A DNA stretch of 21,669 nucleotides from an uncultured Peptococcaceae bacterium. Its GTDB lineage: Bacteria > Bacillota > Dehalobacteriia > UBA4068 > UBA4997. Position 1 is the stretch's first letter; every line of letters begins with the position of its first letter. The notes below the pieces were generated by a model. The model did not search any database. It saw only the letters and a program-made list of their open reading frames with translations, and was not told the DNA's origin. The position numbers were made by a program, and so were the translations under genes. The stretch spans positions 1 to 21,669 of the forward strand of contig CANQSW010000008.1 of NCBI GenBank assembly GCA_947626615.1, in the 5' to 3' direction. This document shows positions 8,057-14,736 of this stretch, in pieces.

Positions 8057-8785
8057 ATGCAAGGAGTCGCGCTGGTCACCGGGGCTGGCCGGGGTATCGG
8101 CCGGGCGGTGGCCGTTGCTTTGGCGGCGGCGGGCTGGCAGGTGGCGGTGAACTTTCGCCAGGACGTGGACGCCGCGGCGGCAGTCTGCCAGGAGATCGCT
8201 GCTGCCGGCGGCACGGCGCTGCCCTTCCAGGCCGACGTTTCGGACGAAGCGCAGGTGGCGCGGCTATTCCGGCAGGTGCGGCAGGCCCTCGGCGCGCCCG
8301 CCCTGCTGGTGAACAACGCCGGGGTGGCGCATTTCGGCCTGCTGCAGGAGATGACGGCGGCGGAGTGGCGGCGCGTTATGGCCGTGAATCTGGACGGCGC
8401 GTTTTTCTGCTGCCGGGAGGCTCTGCCGGATATGCTGCATAACAAAAGCGGCTGCATTATCAATATCGCCTCGGTTTGGGGCGAGGCGGGAGCCAGCTGC
8501 GAGGCGGCCTATGCCGCGAGCAAGGGCGGCCTGATCGCTCTCACCAAGGCGCTGGCCAAGGAGGTCGGCCCCAGCGGTATCCGGGTCAACTGCGTTGCTC
8601 CCGGCGTGATCCATACCGCGATGAACGACCGCCTGACCATAGCGGAGCTGGCGGATCTGGCCGACGCTACGCCGCTTGGCCGTATCGGCAGCCCGGAAGA
8701 AGTTGCGGCCGTGGTGAGTTTTTTGGCCTCGCCGGCGGCGGGGTTTGTGACGGGAGCGGTTATCCCCGTCACCGGCGGTTTCTAG
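8057..8785 (+). CDS. SDR-family reductase, probable YmfI-type EF-P 5-aminopentanone reductase
   Basis: A classical short-chain dehydrogenase/reductase of 242 residues that binds NAD(P)H. It has the TGAGRGIG nucleotide motif (8-15), NNAG (87-90) and a catalytic tetrad N111, S139, Y152 and K156. It will look like FabG (3-oxoacyl-ACP reductase) in most searches. The stretch SVWGEAGASCEAAYAASKGG around the active site resembles the Bacillus YmfI group, which reduces a 5-aminopentanone modification on elongation factor P. That specific role is my inference, and no efp gene is in view. ATG 8057 is chosen because GGGGGTG lies 6 nt upstream; TTG 8042 and GTG 8048 are alternatives. The stop is followed 2 nt later by repeat block B. 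Confidence 0.85.
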   Translation: MQGVALVTGAGRGIGRAVAVALAAAGWQVAVNFRQDVDAAAAVCQEIAAAGGTALPFQADVSDEAQVARLFRQVRQALGAPALLVNNAGVAHFGLLQEMTAAEWRRVMAVNLDGAFFCCREALPDMLHNKSGCIINIASVWGEAGASCEAAYAASKGGLIALTKALAKEVGPSGIRVNCVAPGVIHTAMNDRLTIAELADLADATPLGRIGSPEEVAAVVSFLASPAAGFVTGAVIPVTGGF

Positions 8786-8787
8786 GC

Positions 8788-9297
8788 CCAGAAGCGCAAC
8801 TGCACGGCATCTTTGGGCTTGTTGTCTGCTTGGCTTGGTCGGCGTACTATTAGTACGCCTTCCGCGCCGCGCAGCCGTACGCGCCCAAATCTGCACGCAC
8901 ATTTGCGCTTCTGGAGGCTATCAGATAAATGATTTTTAGCGGAAGCGCAACTGCACGGTATCTGCATTGTCATAAGCGGCTTGCCTCCGGTGACTCTCAG
9001 CCGAGCGCCCAAGAAACCGAGCCGCAGGCGACGGTTGATTGGTATCGCGAGGGGTACCCGAAAGGGTGCACTATTAGTGCAGCTTGCTCAGGCAAACCGC
9101 TTATTCCTAGCATCTGCCGCACATTTGCGCTTCTGGGGGCTATCAGATAAATGATTCTTAGCGGAAGCGCAACTGCACGGCATCTTTGGGCTTGTTGTCT
9201 GCTTGGCTTGGTTGCGGCGAACCGCCCGCACATTTGCGCTTCTGGGGGCTATCGTATAAATGATTTTTAGCGGCAGTCTAACTGCACGGCATCTGCA
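8788..9297. repeat. Structured intergenic repeat block B (after the SDR gene)
   Basis: About 510 bp of non-coding repeat made of three successive palindromic units. Unit 1 (8788-8914, 127 bp, the same length as in block A) has 12-bp perfect outer arms, CCAGAAGCGCAA and TTGCGCTTCTGG. Unit 2 (8942-9133) and unit 3 (9164-9242) have 9-bp arms GAAGCGCAA and TTGCGCTTC. A 27-bp linker beginning GGCTATC and ending TTAGCGG follows each unit (8916-8942, 9138-9164, 9247-9273) with only a few differences. The block separates the convergent SDR (+) and HAD (-) genes. Confidence 0.88.
8999..9068 (+). other. RNA-like structured module, copy 4 (inside repeat block B unit 2)
   Basis: The same module as at 6001-6073: CCAA-ga-AACC-ga-GCC-gca-GGC-gac-GGTT-ga-TTGG, then TACCC-gaaa-GGGTG. 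The tetraloop is GAAA instead of GCAA and the closing pair is T-G. The module sits in the interior of the second palindromic unit, next to arms AAGCGGCTTGCC and GGCAAACCGCTT. Confidence 0.6.
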
Positions 9298-9321
9298 TCG
9301 TCTGATATCATAAAACAAAAG

Positions 9322-9344
9322 AGCCGGTGAGGATATCACCGGCT
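9322..9344 (-). terminator. Terminator of the HAD phosphatase gene (possibly bidirectional)
   Basis: AGCCGGTGA pairs with TCACCGGCT over a 5-nt loop. On the minus strand CTTTTGTTTT follows; on the plus strand TGAATTTTATT follows, so it may also stop transcription coming from lgt and the SDR gene. Confidence 0.8.
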
Positions 9345-9360
9345 TGAATTTTATTCAGAT

Positions 9361-10182
9361 CTACGCCACGTTTTGCGGCGGGATATCGCCGACGCTTGGC
9401 AGGATCAGGCTGGGGCGGTAGGCGTAGGGCGCGATATTCTCATAAGTGGAAACGCCGGAAAGCACCAGAACGGTGGCCATGCCGCTTTCCAGGCCGGAAA
9501 TAACGTCGGTATCCATGCGGTCGCCCACCATAACGGCCTCGGCGGAATGGCAGCCCAGCATTTTCAGTCCCGTCCGCATCATCAGCGGGTTCGGTTTGCC
9601 GCAGAAATACGCCTGTTTGCCTGTGGCCAGCTCCACCGGTGCGATCAGCGCGCGGCAAGCCGGGGCGAAGCCGTCCTCCACCGGGCCGGAAACGTCCGAG
9701 TTTGCGCCGATCAGTTTAGCGCCCGCCAGCACCAGATTGGTCGCACGGGTCAGCGTGTCCAGCGAATAGGAGCGCCCCTCGCCAAACACCACGTAATCCG
9801 GGTTCACGTCGTTCATGGTTATCCCGGCGTCGTAAAGTGCGTTCAACAGGCCTGCCTCGCCAATGGCATAGACGGAACAGCCCGGCGCCTGCTCTCGCAA
9901 AAATGCGGCCGTGGCGAGCGCGCTGGTATAGAAATGCTCCTCCGGCACGTCCAGACCCAGACGTTGCAGCTTCTGGCGCAGCTCGCGCGGCGTATAGCCG
10001 CTGTTGTTGGTCAGAAAAAGATATTCCTTATGCTCGCGCTGCAGCCAGTCGCAGAAACGCGCCGCACCGGGCAGCAGAGTGTTGCCGTGGTAGATAACGC
10101 CGTCCATATCGCAGATGAAGCCCTTTTTGGCCCTGATTTCTTCCAGCTTTGCCGTATCTATAGTTTGTTTTGTCGTGATCAT
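9361..10182 (-). CDS. NagD-like HAD-superfamily phosphatase
   Basis: A class-IIA HAD hydrolase (NagD / p-nitrophenylphosphatase group), 273 residues, cytoplasmic. Motif I is CDMDGV with nucleophile D25 and acid/base D27; motif II is LTNNSGYT; motif III is the Lys in GKPNP; motif IV is GDRMDTDV. All four are intact and the C2 cap region lies between motifs II and III. The open frame runs on upstream to 10818, but that extension is antisense to dapL; the ATG at 10182 follows AAAGGTGG and gives the normal family length. The physiological substrate (sugar phosphate or nucleotide) cannot be told from sequence. A dapL terminator separates it from dapL, so it is probably transcribed alone. Confidence 0.88.
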   Translation of the reverse strand: MITTKQTIDTAKLEEIRAKKGFICDMDGVIYHGNTLLPGAARFCDWLQREHKEYLFLTNNSGYTPRELRQKLQRLGLDVPEEHFYTSALATAAFLREQAPGCSVYAIGEAGLLNALYDAGITMNDVNPDYVVFGEGRSYSLDTLTRATNLVLAGAKLIGANSDVSGPVEDGFAPACRALIAPVELATGKQAYFCGKPNPLMMRTGLKMLGCHSAEAVMVGDRMDTDVISGLESGMATVLVLSGVSTYENIAPYAYRPSLILPSVGDIPPQNVA

Positions 10183-10267
10183 CGCCACCTTTTCTGCTTT
10201 TTTCTTACATTTTAATGCGGCTATGTAAAATCCGACGGCAGGGTTTTGTAAAATTTGCGTGAAAAAA

Positions 10268-10292
10268 ACGGAGCGGTTTTTGGCCGCTCCGT
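10268..10292 (-). terminator. Terminator of dapL
   Basis: On the minus strand ACGGAGCGG pairs with CCGCTCCGT around a 7-nt loop, followed by seven T. It lies 6 nt after the dapL stop codon. Confidence 0.87.
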
Positions 10293-10298
10293 TGCTGT

Positions 10299-11501
10299 TT
10301 ATTTGCCGAAATATTGCCGGAAGCGCTGCATCGCTTCCGCTGTCTGCTCGTGGCTGCCGAAGGCCGTCAGGCGGAAGTAACCCTCGCCGGACGGGCCGAA
10401 GCCGCTGCCCGGCGTGCCGACGACGTTCAGCTTCTCCAGCAGCAGGTCGAAGAACTCCCAGGAGGTCTGCCCGGCCGGGGCTTGCAGCCAAACGTAAGGC
10501 GAATGCTCGCCGCCAAAGCAGGTGAAGCCGAGCTCCGTCAGCGTTTCTTTGATCAGGCGGGCGTTTTCGCGGTAATAAGCTATCGTCTCGCGCACTTGGC
10601 GCTGCCCTTCCGGCGTGTAGATAGCCGCCGCGCCGCGCTGCACGATATAGGGCGTGCCGTTGAACTTGGTGGTGTGGCGGCGGTTCCAGAGCGCGTTCAG
10701 CGATACCTTTTCGCCCGCTGCCGTCTGGCCGAAAAGCGTTTTCGGCACCACGGTGAAGGCGCAGCGCGTGCCGGTGAAGCCGGCGGTTTTGGAGAAGCTG
10801 CAAAATTCGATCGCGCAATCCTTCGCGCCGGGTATCTCGTAGATGCTGCTCGGCAGCGTATCGTCCGCGATAAAGGCTTTATACGCCGCGTCGAACAATA
10901 TCAAAGCGCCTTCTCGCTGCGCGTAGGCCACCCAGGCGGCCAGCTGCGCGCGGTTCAGCACCGTGCCGGTGGGGTTGTTGGGCGAGCAGAGATAGATAAC
11001 GTCCGCGTGGAAGGCTGGCGGCACGGCGCAGAAGCCGCCCGTCGCGTCGGTGGGGAGCATTTTGATCTCGCGCCCGGCCATGACGTTGGTGTCCACATAA
11101 ACGGGGTAAACGGGGTCTGGTATCGCCACGACGTTGGCGGTGGCAAGTATATCGCCGATGTTGCCGGTGTCGCTTTTGCTGCCGTCGCTGATAAATATCT
11201 CGTCCGGCGAGATCTCTACGCCGCGGGCCTGATAGTCGTGCTCGATGATCGCCTGCTTGAGAAAATCATAGCCCTGCTCCGGCCCATAGCCGTGGAACGT
11301 CTCGGCGCGGCCCATATCGGCCACGGCCGCCGTCATGGCGTCGATAACGGCGGGGCAGAGCGGCCGCGTCACGTCGCCGATACCAAGGCTGATGACTTTG
11401 GCCTGCGGGTGCGCCGCCTGATAGGCCGCCCGCTTTTTGGCGATGGTGGAAAAAAGATAGCTGTCCTCCAGCCGGGTGAAATTTTCGTTGATAAAAACCA
11501 T
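10299..11501 (-). CDS. dapL: LL-diaminopimelate aminotransferase (DapL)
   Basis: A PLP-dependent fold-type I aminotransferase, 400 residues, that converts tetrahydrodipicolinate and glutamate directly to LL-diaminopimelate, bypassing the succinylase and acetylase steps of lysine and cell-wall precursor synthesis. Family-typical stretches include the N-terminus NENFTRLEDSYLFSTIAKK, then LGIGDVTRPL, HGYGPEQGY, SDGSKSDTGNI and CSPNNPTGT. The PLP lysine is K238 in SFSKTAGFTGTRC. The frame stays open upstream to 11588, but the ATG at 11501 has GAGGTC at good spacing and gives the standard DapL N-terminus. A promoter and a leader hairpin lie directly upstream and a terminator downstream, so the gene is monocistronic. 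Confidence 0.95.
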   Translation of the reverse strand: MVFINENFTRLEDSYLFSTIAKKRAAYQAAHPQAKVISLGIGDVTRPLCPAVIDAMTAAVADMGRAETFHGYGPEQGYDFLKQAIIEHDYQARGVEISPDEIFISDGSKSDTGNIGDILATANVVAIPDPVYPVYVDTNVMAGREIKMLPTDATGGFCAVPPAFHADVIYLCSPNNPTGTVLNRAQLAAWVAYAQREGALILFDAAYKAFIADDTLPSSIYEIPGAKDCAIEFCSFSKTAGFTGTRCAFTVVPKTLFGQTAAGEKVSLNALWNRRHTTKFNGTPYIVQRGAAAIYTPEGQRQVRETIAYYRENARLIKETLTELGFTCFGGEHSPYVWLQAPAGQTSWEFFDLLLEKLNVVGTPGSGFGPSGEGYFRLTAFGSHEQTAEAMQRFRQYFGK

Positions 11502-11526
11502 ATTCGACCTCGCAGATAAATTATTG

Positions 11527-11556
11527 AAGCAGAGCAGCCGGCGGGCCGCTCTGCTT
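11527..11556 (-). promoter_or_regulatory. 5'-end hairpin of the dapL leader
   Basis: AAGCAGAGC and GCTCTGCTT form a 9-bp perfect stem around a GC-rich 12-nt loop, beginning within a few bases of the predicted dapL transcription start (about 11553). No T-run follows, so it is not a good terminator. It may stabilise the mRNA 5' end. It is too short for the lysine riboswitch. Confidence 0.5.
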
Positions 11557-11559
11557 GCT

Positions 11560-11588
11560 ATTATAAAGGATTTCACCGCCGGCCGCAA
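11560..11588 (-). promoter_or_regulatory. Probable sigma-A promoter of dapL
   Basis: On the minus strand: -35 TTGCGG (11588-11583), 17-nt spacer, -10 TATAAT (11565-11560). The leader would be about 50 nt. Confidence 0.65.
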
Positions 11589-11616
11589 GAGCGGGCCGCG
11601 ATGTATTCATAACACA

Positions 11617-12873
11617 TTAACGCGGGCGTTTGTATATTTTGCCCACGGCGGCTTTCAGCCCCCGCCGCACCTTCAGCCGCAGATGCGGCGAAGCCTTGGC
11701 CTGTTTGCGGATTGCCGCCGCTTCGGCGTAGACGGCCAGCAGGTTTTGGGCCAGCGTTTCATAGCCCTTGGTCGCGACGGACTGGCGGGTGGTCTCCGCC
11801 AGGCGGGCTTTTGCTTCCGCCGGCAGCGCCTGATACGCCGCGAGCTTCTGTTTCAGCTCCGCCGCGTCGCGGAAAACGAAGCCGTTTACGCCCTCGGTCA
11901 CCTGGTCGTCGTTTAAGGGGTCGTAAAGCTGCAACACCGGCAGGCCGCTCGCCATGCCCTCCAGCATGGAGATCGAGTTGGTGTCGGAAAGCGAGGCGGT
12001 GGCGTAGAGCGAGCCCAGCGCCAGATAGGGCGGGATAGCGTCGTGCTGCACCTTGCCGGGGAAGATAACGCTCTCTCCCAGGCCGAGCTGGGCCGCCTGT
12101 GCGATCAGCTCCGGCCGGGCCGGGCCGTCGCCGACGATCAGCAGCCGCAGCTTATCCGCCGGGGAGACGGCCTCCGCCCAGCAGTTTAAGAGCACGTCGC
12201 AGCTTTTCTCGCGGCCGAGCCGCCCCACGAACAGCACGCAGGTGCAGTCCGCCGGTATCCGCAGCTTTTCTCGCAGGGCGGCGACTTCCGCCGGGCTGAC
12301 TTGGCCGGGGGCGAATTTGTCCAGCTCAACCGGGTTTGGTATGATGTGGACTTTTTTGTCCGCAAAGCCGCGCGCGTCCACGTATTCCTGGCATTTCAGC
12401 GAAGGGCCGGTGATCGCGTCGCAATGCTTGATATAGCGGCTGAAGAAGGTGTGCGAGAGGCTTCTGGCCGCCGGCACGAAGGGCTTCGGCGCCACGTAAT
12501 AGACGTAATCGTCGTACATGGTGTGCAGCGTGTAGACCAGCGGCTTGTTGTGCCGCAGCGCCCAGTGCATACCGAAAAAGCCGATGCCGAATTCGGTGTG
12601 CAGGTGCACGATATCCGGGTCAAAGGCGTTGATATAGGCGGCGCGCTCCCGGCTCCACGGGGTGGAGAGGGTGTAGCCGTAAAATCTTTGGGAAACGAAG
12701 CCGGGGCAATAGAGCACGTTGTCGTGTAGAACGTGCTGGCCGAAGCTGTTGTCGCCGCAGACCACCAGCACTTCGTGCCCCAGACGCTCAAGCCCCACGC
12801 GCAGGGCGTGAACGTGCGTTACCACGCCGCTGATGTTGGGCAGATAAGTCTCTGCAAAAAGGGCGATCCGCAT
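11617..12873 (-). CDS. GT4-family glycosyltransferase (possible diacylglycerol glucosyltransferase type)
   Basis: A GT-B fold, retaining glycosyltransferase of family 4, 418 residues. The N-terminal Rossmann half begins MRIALFAETYLPNISGVVTH, a start often seen in glycolipid-forming GT4 enzymes, and contains HLHTEFGIGF and YTLHTMYDDYVYY. The C-terminal half has FVGRLGREKSCDVLL and the nucleotide-sugar site SDTNSISMLEGMASGLPVL. In the usual EX7E motif the first Glu is Asp here (D297) and the second is E305. The tail is basic (KVRRGLKAAVGKIYKRPR), which could contact membrane phospholipid. Its ATG overlaps the fba stop by one base (TAATG), so it is translated from the fba message. Acceptor and sugar are not determinable. 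Confidence 0.87.
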   Translation of the reverse strand: MRIALFAETYLPNISGVVTHVHALRVGLERLGHEVLVVCGDNSFGQHVLHDNVLYCPGFVSQRFYGYTLSTPWSRERAAYINAFDPDIVHLHTEFGIGFFGMHWALRHNKPLVYTLHTMYDDYVYYVAPKPFVPAARSLSHTFFSRYIKHCDAITGPSLKCQEYVDARGFADKKVHIIPNPVELDKFAPGQVSPAEVAALREKLRIPADCTCVLFVGRLGREKSCDVLLNCWAEAVSPADKLRLLIVGDGPARPELIAQAAQLGLGESVIFPGKVQHDAIPPYLALGSLYATASLSDTNSISMLEGMASGLPVLQLYDPLNDDQVTEGVNGFVFRDAAELKQKLAAYQALPAEAKARLAETTRQSVATKGYETLAQNLLAVYAEAAAIRKQAKASPHLRLKVRRGLKAAVGKIYKRPR

Positions 12874-13808
12874 TATCTCTTGCCGGCGCAGCCCAAAACG
12901 TGGATCATCTTGTGCGCCACGACCTCCTTGATAGCCTCTCTGGCCGGTTTCAGATACTGGCGGGGGTCAAAATCCTCCGGGTGGTTGGCCAGATGCTCGC
13001 GCACCGCGGCGGTCAGCGCCAGGCGCAGGTCAGAGTCGATATTGATCTTGCAGACGGCCATTTTGGCGGCCTGCCGCAGCATATCCTCCGGCACGCCGAT
13101 GGCGTCCGGCATAGAGCCGCCGTATTGGTTCACCTTGGCGACGTATTCCTGCATAACGGAGGAAGCGCCGTGCAGCACGATCGGGAAGCCGGGCAGGCGG
13201 CGTTCCACCTCGGCCAGAATGTCGAAACGCAGCTGCGGCTTGGTGCCGGGCTTGAATTTATACGCGCCGTGGCTGGTGCCGATGGCGATAGCCAGCGAAT
13301 CCACGCCCGTGCGCGAAACGAATTCTTCCACCTGGGCCGGGTCGGTATACGAGGAATCGGCGGCGGAGACGTTCACGTCGTCCTCCACGCCGGCCAGACG
13401 CCCCAGCTCGCCCTCCACCGTCACGCCGAACTGGTGGGCGTAATCCACCACCTGTTTGGTCATGGCGATGTTCTCCTCAAAGCTGTGCTTGGAGCCGTCG
13501 ATCATCACGGACGAAAAACCGCCGTCGATGCAGGCTTTGCAGATCTCGAAATCCTCGCCGTGGTCCAGGTGCAGGGCGATATCCAGCCCCGTATCGGCCA
13601 TGGCGGCCTCCACCAGCTTCACCAGATAGACGTGCTTGGCGTAGCGCCGAGCCCCGGCGCTCACCTGCAAGATCAGCGGCGAGTTCGTCTCGGCGGCGGC
13701 TTCGGTTATGCCCTGGATTATCTCCATGTTGTTTACGTTGAAAGCGCCGACGGCATAGCCTTCGGCATAAGCCTTTTTGAACATTTCCGAGGTGTTGACG
13801 AGTGCCAT
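12873..13808 (-). CDS. fba: Class II fructose-bisphosphate aldolase
   Basis: A zinc-dependent aldolase that splits fructose-1,6-bisphosphate to DHAP and glyceraldehyde-3-phosphate in glycolysis and gluconeogenesis. It has 311 residues. Family landmarks are GAFNVNNMEI near the N-terminus, ALHLDHGED with catalytic D82 and Zn-binding H83, GTSHGAYKF, VLHGASS with another Zn ligand, and KINIDSDLR. Two ATGs are close together: the one at 13814 is only 1 nt from AAGGAGG, while 13808 is 7 nt away, so 13808 is preferred. It is followed with one-base overlap by the glycosyltransferase. Tagatose-bisphosphate aldolase is a related alternative, but the gene context gives no sign of that pathway. Confidence 0.93.
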   Translation of the reverse strand: MALVNTSEMFKKAYAEGYAVGAFNVNNMEIIQGITEAAAETNSPLILQVSAGARRYAKHVYLVKLVEAAMADTGLDIALHLDHGEDFEICKACIDGGFSSVMIDGSKHSFEENIAMTKQVVDYAHQFGVTVEGELGRLAGVEDDVNVSAADSSYTDPAQVEEFVSRTGVDSLAIAIGTSHGAYKFKPGTKPQLRFDILAEVERRLPGFPIVLHGASSVMQEYVAKVNQYGGSMPDAIGVPEDMLRQAAKMAVCKINIDSDLRLALTAAVREHLANHPEDFDPRQYLKPAREAIKEVVAHKMIHVLGCAGKR

Positions 13809-13895
13809 TTTCATACCTCCTTAAAATTTTACGTTGCCGAAATTTTCCGGCGTTTCTCTGCTTATTAGTTCGCCGCTTTTGCGGCATATCCTGCC

Positions 13896-14504
13896 TTATT
13901 CAAACGATATCTCGTTTTTGACCACCTTGCCGATCACCCGCACCGGTATCTTGCTCATATCGTAGATCTGGGGCAGATGCCGCGGGTTGGTGGATTGCGG
14001 CATCAGCGTAACGATCTGTTCTTCGCAATAGAAGCGTTTGACGGTGGCGTCGTTGTCGCCGATCATCACCACGGCGATCTCGCCGTTTTCCACGGTGTCC
14101 TGCTTGCGCACGATCAGCACGTTGCCCTCAAAGATATGCGCCGCGTCCATGCTGTCGCCCTTGACGCGCAGGGCGAAATATTCGCCGCCGCCCACGTCGG
14201 CCGAAACGCTGCCCTCCACCTGCTCTTCCGCGTATAGCGGCAGCCCGGCGGAGATGCGCCCCAAAATAGGTATGCGTCTGGTCGGGTGATAGGCGGCAAA
14301 TTCGTCGTGCCAGCCCATCAGCCGGGCGGGGGTCGTCCCCAGCGCCGCCGCCAGCCGCTCGATGTTGTCCGGCGGGATATTGGCGATCTTGCCGTTTTCG
14401 TAGCGCGAGAGCGTCTGCCGGCTCAGATCCACCTGCTCCGCCAGCTGCTCCAGCGTCAGGCCGCGCTGCTTGCGCTTTTCTTTCAGGTTGCTGCCCAAGG
14501 ACAT
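13896..14504 (-). CDS. LexA/CI-like repressor: XRE helix-turn-helix with S24 self-cleavage domain
   Basis: A phage-type repressor of 202 residues. Residues 6-60 form an XRE-family helix-turn-helix (LTLEQLAEQVDLSRQTLSRY). Residues about 78-195 form an S24 peptidase domain with an Ala-Gly cleavage site (A86-G87 in GRISAG), catalytic S118 in KGDSMD and K156 in DATVKRFY, so RecA-stimulated self-cleavage looks possible. It is not LexA itself, because the DNA-binding domain is XRE rather than the LexA winged helix. The frame continues to 14702, but that part translates the 42-bp repeat; ATG 14504 has GAGGTG 7 nt upstream. It is divergent from the sigma-like gene at 14909 and probably regulates it and itself. 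Confidence 0.88.
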   Translation of the reverse strand: MSLGSNLKEKRKQRGLTLEQLAEQVDLSRQTLSRYENGKIANIPPDNIERLAAALGTTPARLMGWHDEFAAYHPTRRIPILGRISAGLPLYAEEQVEGSVSADVGGGEYFALRVKGDSMDAAHIFEGNVLIVRKQDTVENGEIAVVMIGDNDATVKRFYCEEQIVTLMPQSTNPRHLPQIYDMSKIPVRVIGKVVKNEISFE

Positions 14505-14549
14505 ATGCGTCACCTCTGCAAAAAAAATTGCCAGACCCCGCGAAAGGAT

Positions 14550-14591
14550 CAGCTTTGCCCAGCGCATGGCGCTGTTCACGCAACCATTATA
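14550..14591. repeat. 42-bp perfect direct repeat, copy 1
   Basis: Identical over 42 bp to 14673-14714. It contains the hairpin CAGCGC-atg-GCGCTG and ends in ATTATA, which is a -10-like TATAAT on the minus strand. For this copy I see no good -35 element. Confidence 0.9.
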
Positions 14592-14597
14592 CCATGA

Positions 14598-14697
14598 GGA
14601 AAAATACTTGCTTGCAAGGGTATTTTTCCGAAGCCGAAAATGGGCGTGACGGCTGGAAGCCGTGCAAAGCGCCAGCTTTGCCCAGCGCATGGCGCTG
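14598..14697 (-). promoter_or_regulatory. Cascade of four hairpins in the repressor gene leader
   Basis: Read on the plus strand: GGAAAAATAC/GTATTTTTCC (14598-14629, 12-nt loop), ACGGCT/AGCCGT (14649-14663), GCAAAGC/GCTTTGC (14664-14681) and CAGCGC/GCGCTG (14683-14697). Almost all of this 100-bp leader can pair. The A/T-rich stem could attenuate transcription, but neither strand has a classic T-run. Confidence 0.55.
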
Positions 14698-14714
14698 TTC
14701 ACGCAACCATTATA
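14673..14714. repeat. 42-bp perfect direct repeat, copy 2
   Basis: The second copy of the repeat at 14550-14591, 123 bp away. Its terminal ATTATA is the -10 box of the predicted repressor promoter. The duplication explains why an upstream extension of the repressor frame repeats VNSAMRWAKL. Confidence 0.9.
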
Positions 14715-14736
14715 GCATAAATCGCGCGTTATGCAA
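14709..14736 (-). promoter_or_regulatory. Promoter of the S24 repressor gene
   Basis: On the minus strand: -35 TTGCAT (14736-14731), 16-nt spacer, extended -10 TGCTATAAT with TATAAT at 14714-14709. The -35 box lies inside operator-like site O1, consistent with autoregulation. Confidence 0.7.

Noticed and set aside
5837..9297. CRISPR array in the repeat blocks
   Set aside because: Repeats are mosaic, palindromic, of uneven length and spacing, and no cas genes are present.
8782..9339. Open frames on both strands between the SDR and HAD genes
   Set aside because: They encode the same repeat-derived peptides as block A; no start signals and no coding pattern.
10183..10818. N-terminal extension of the HAD phosphatase frame
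   Set aside because: It overlaps dapL in another frame and crosses the dapL terminator; the ATG at 10182 gives a full-length HAD protein.
14505..14702. N-terminal extension of the repressor with a repeated VNSAMRWAKL peptide
   Set aside because: The peptide is the translated 42-bp DNA repeat. The good ribosome binding site and the domain start are at 14504.
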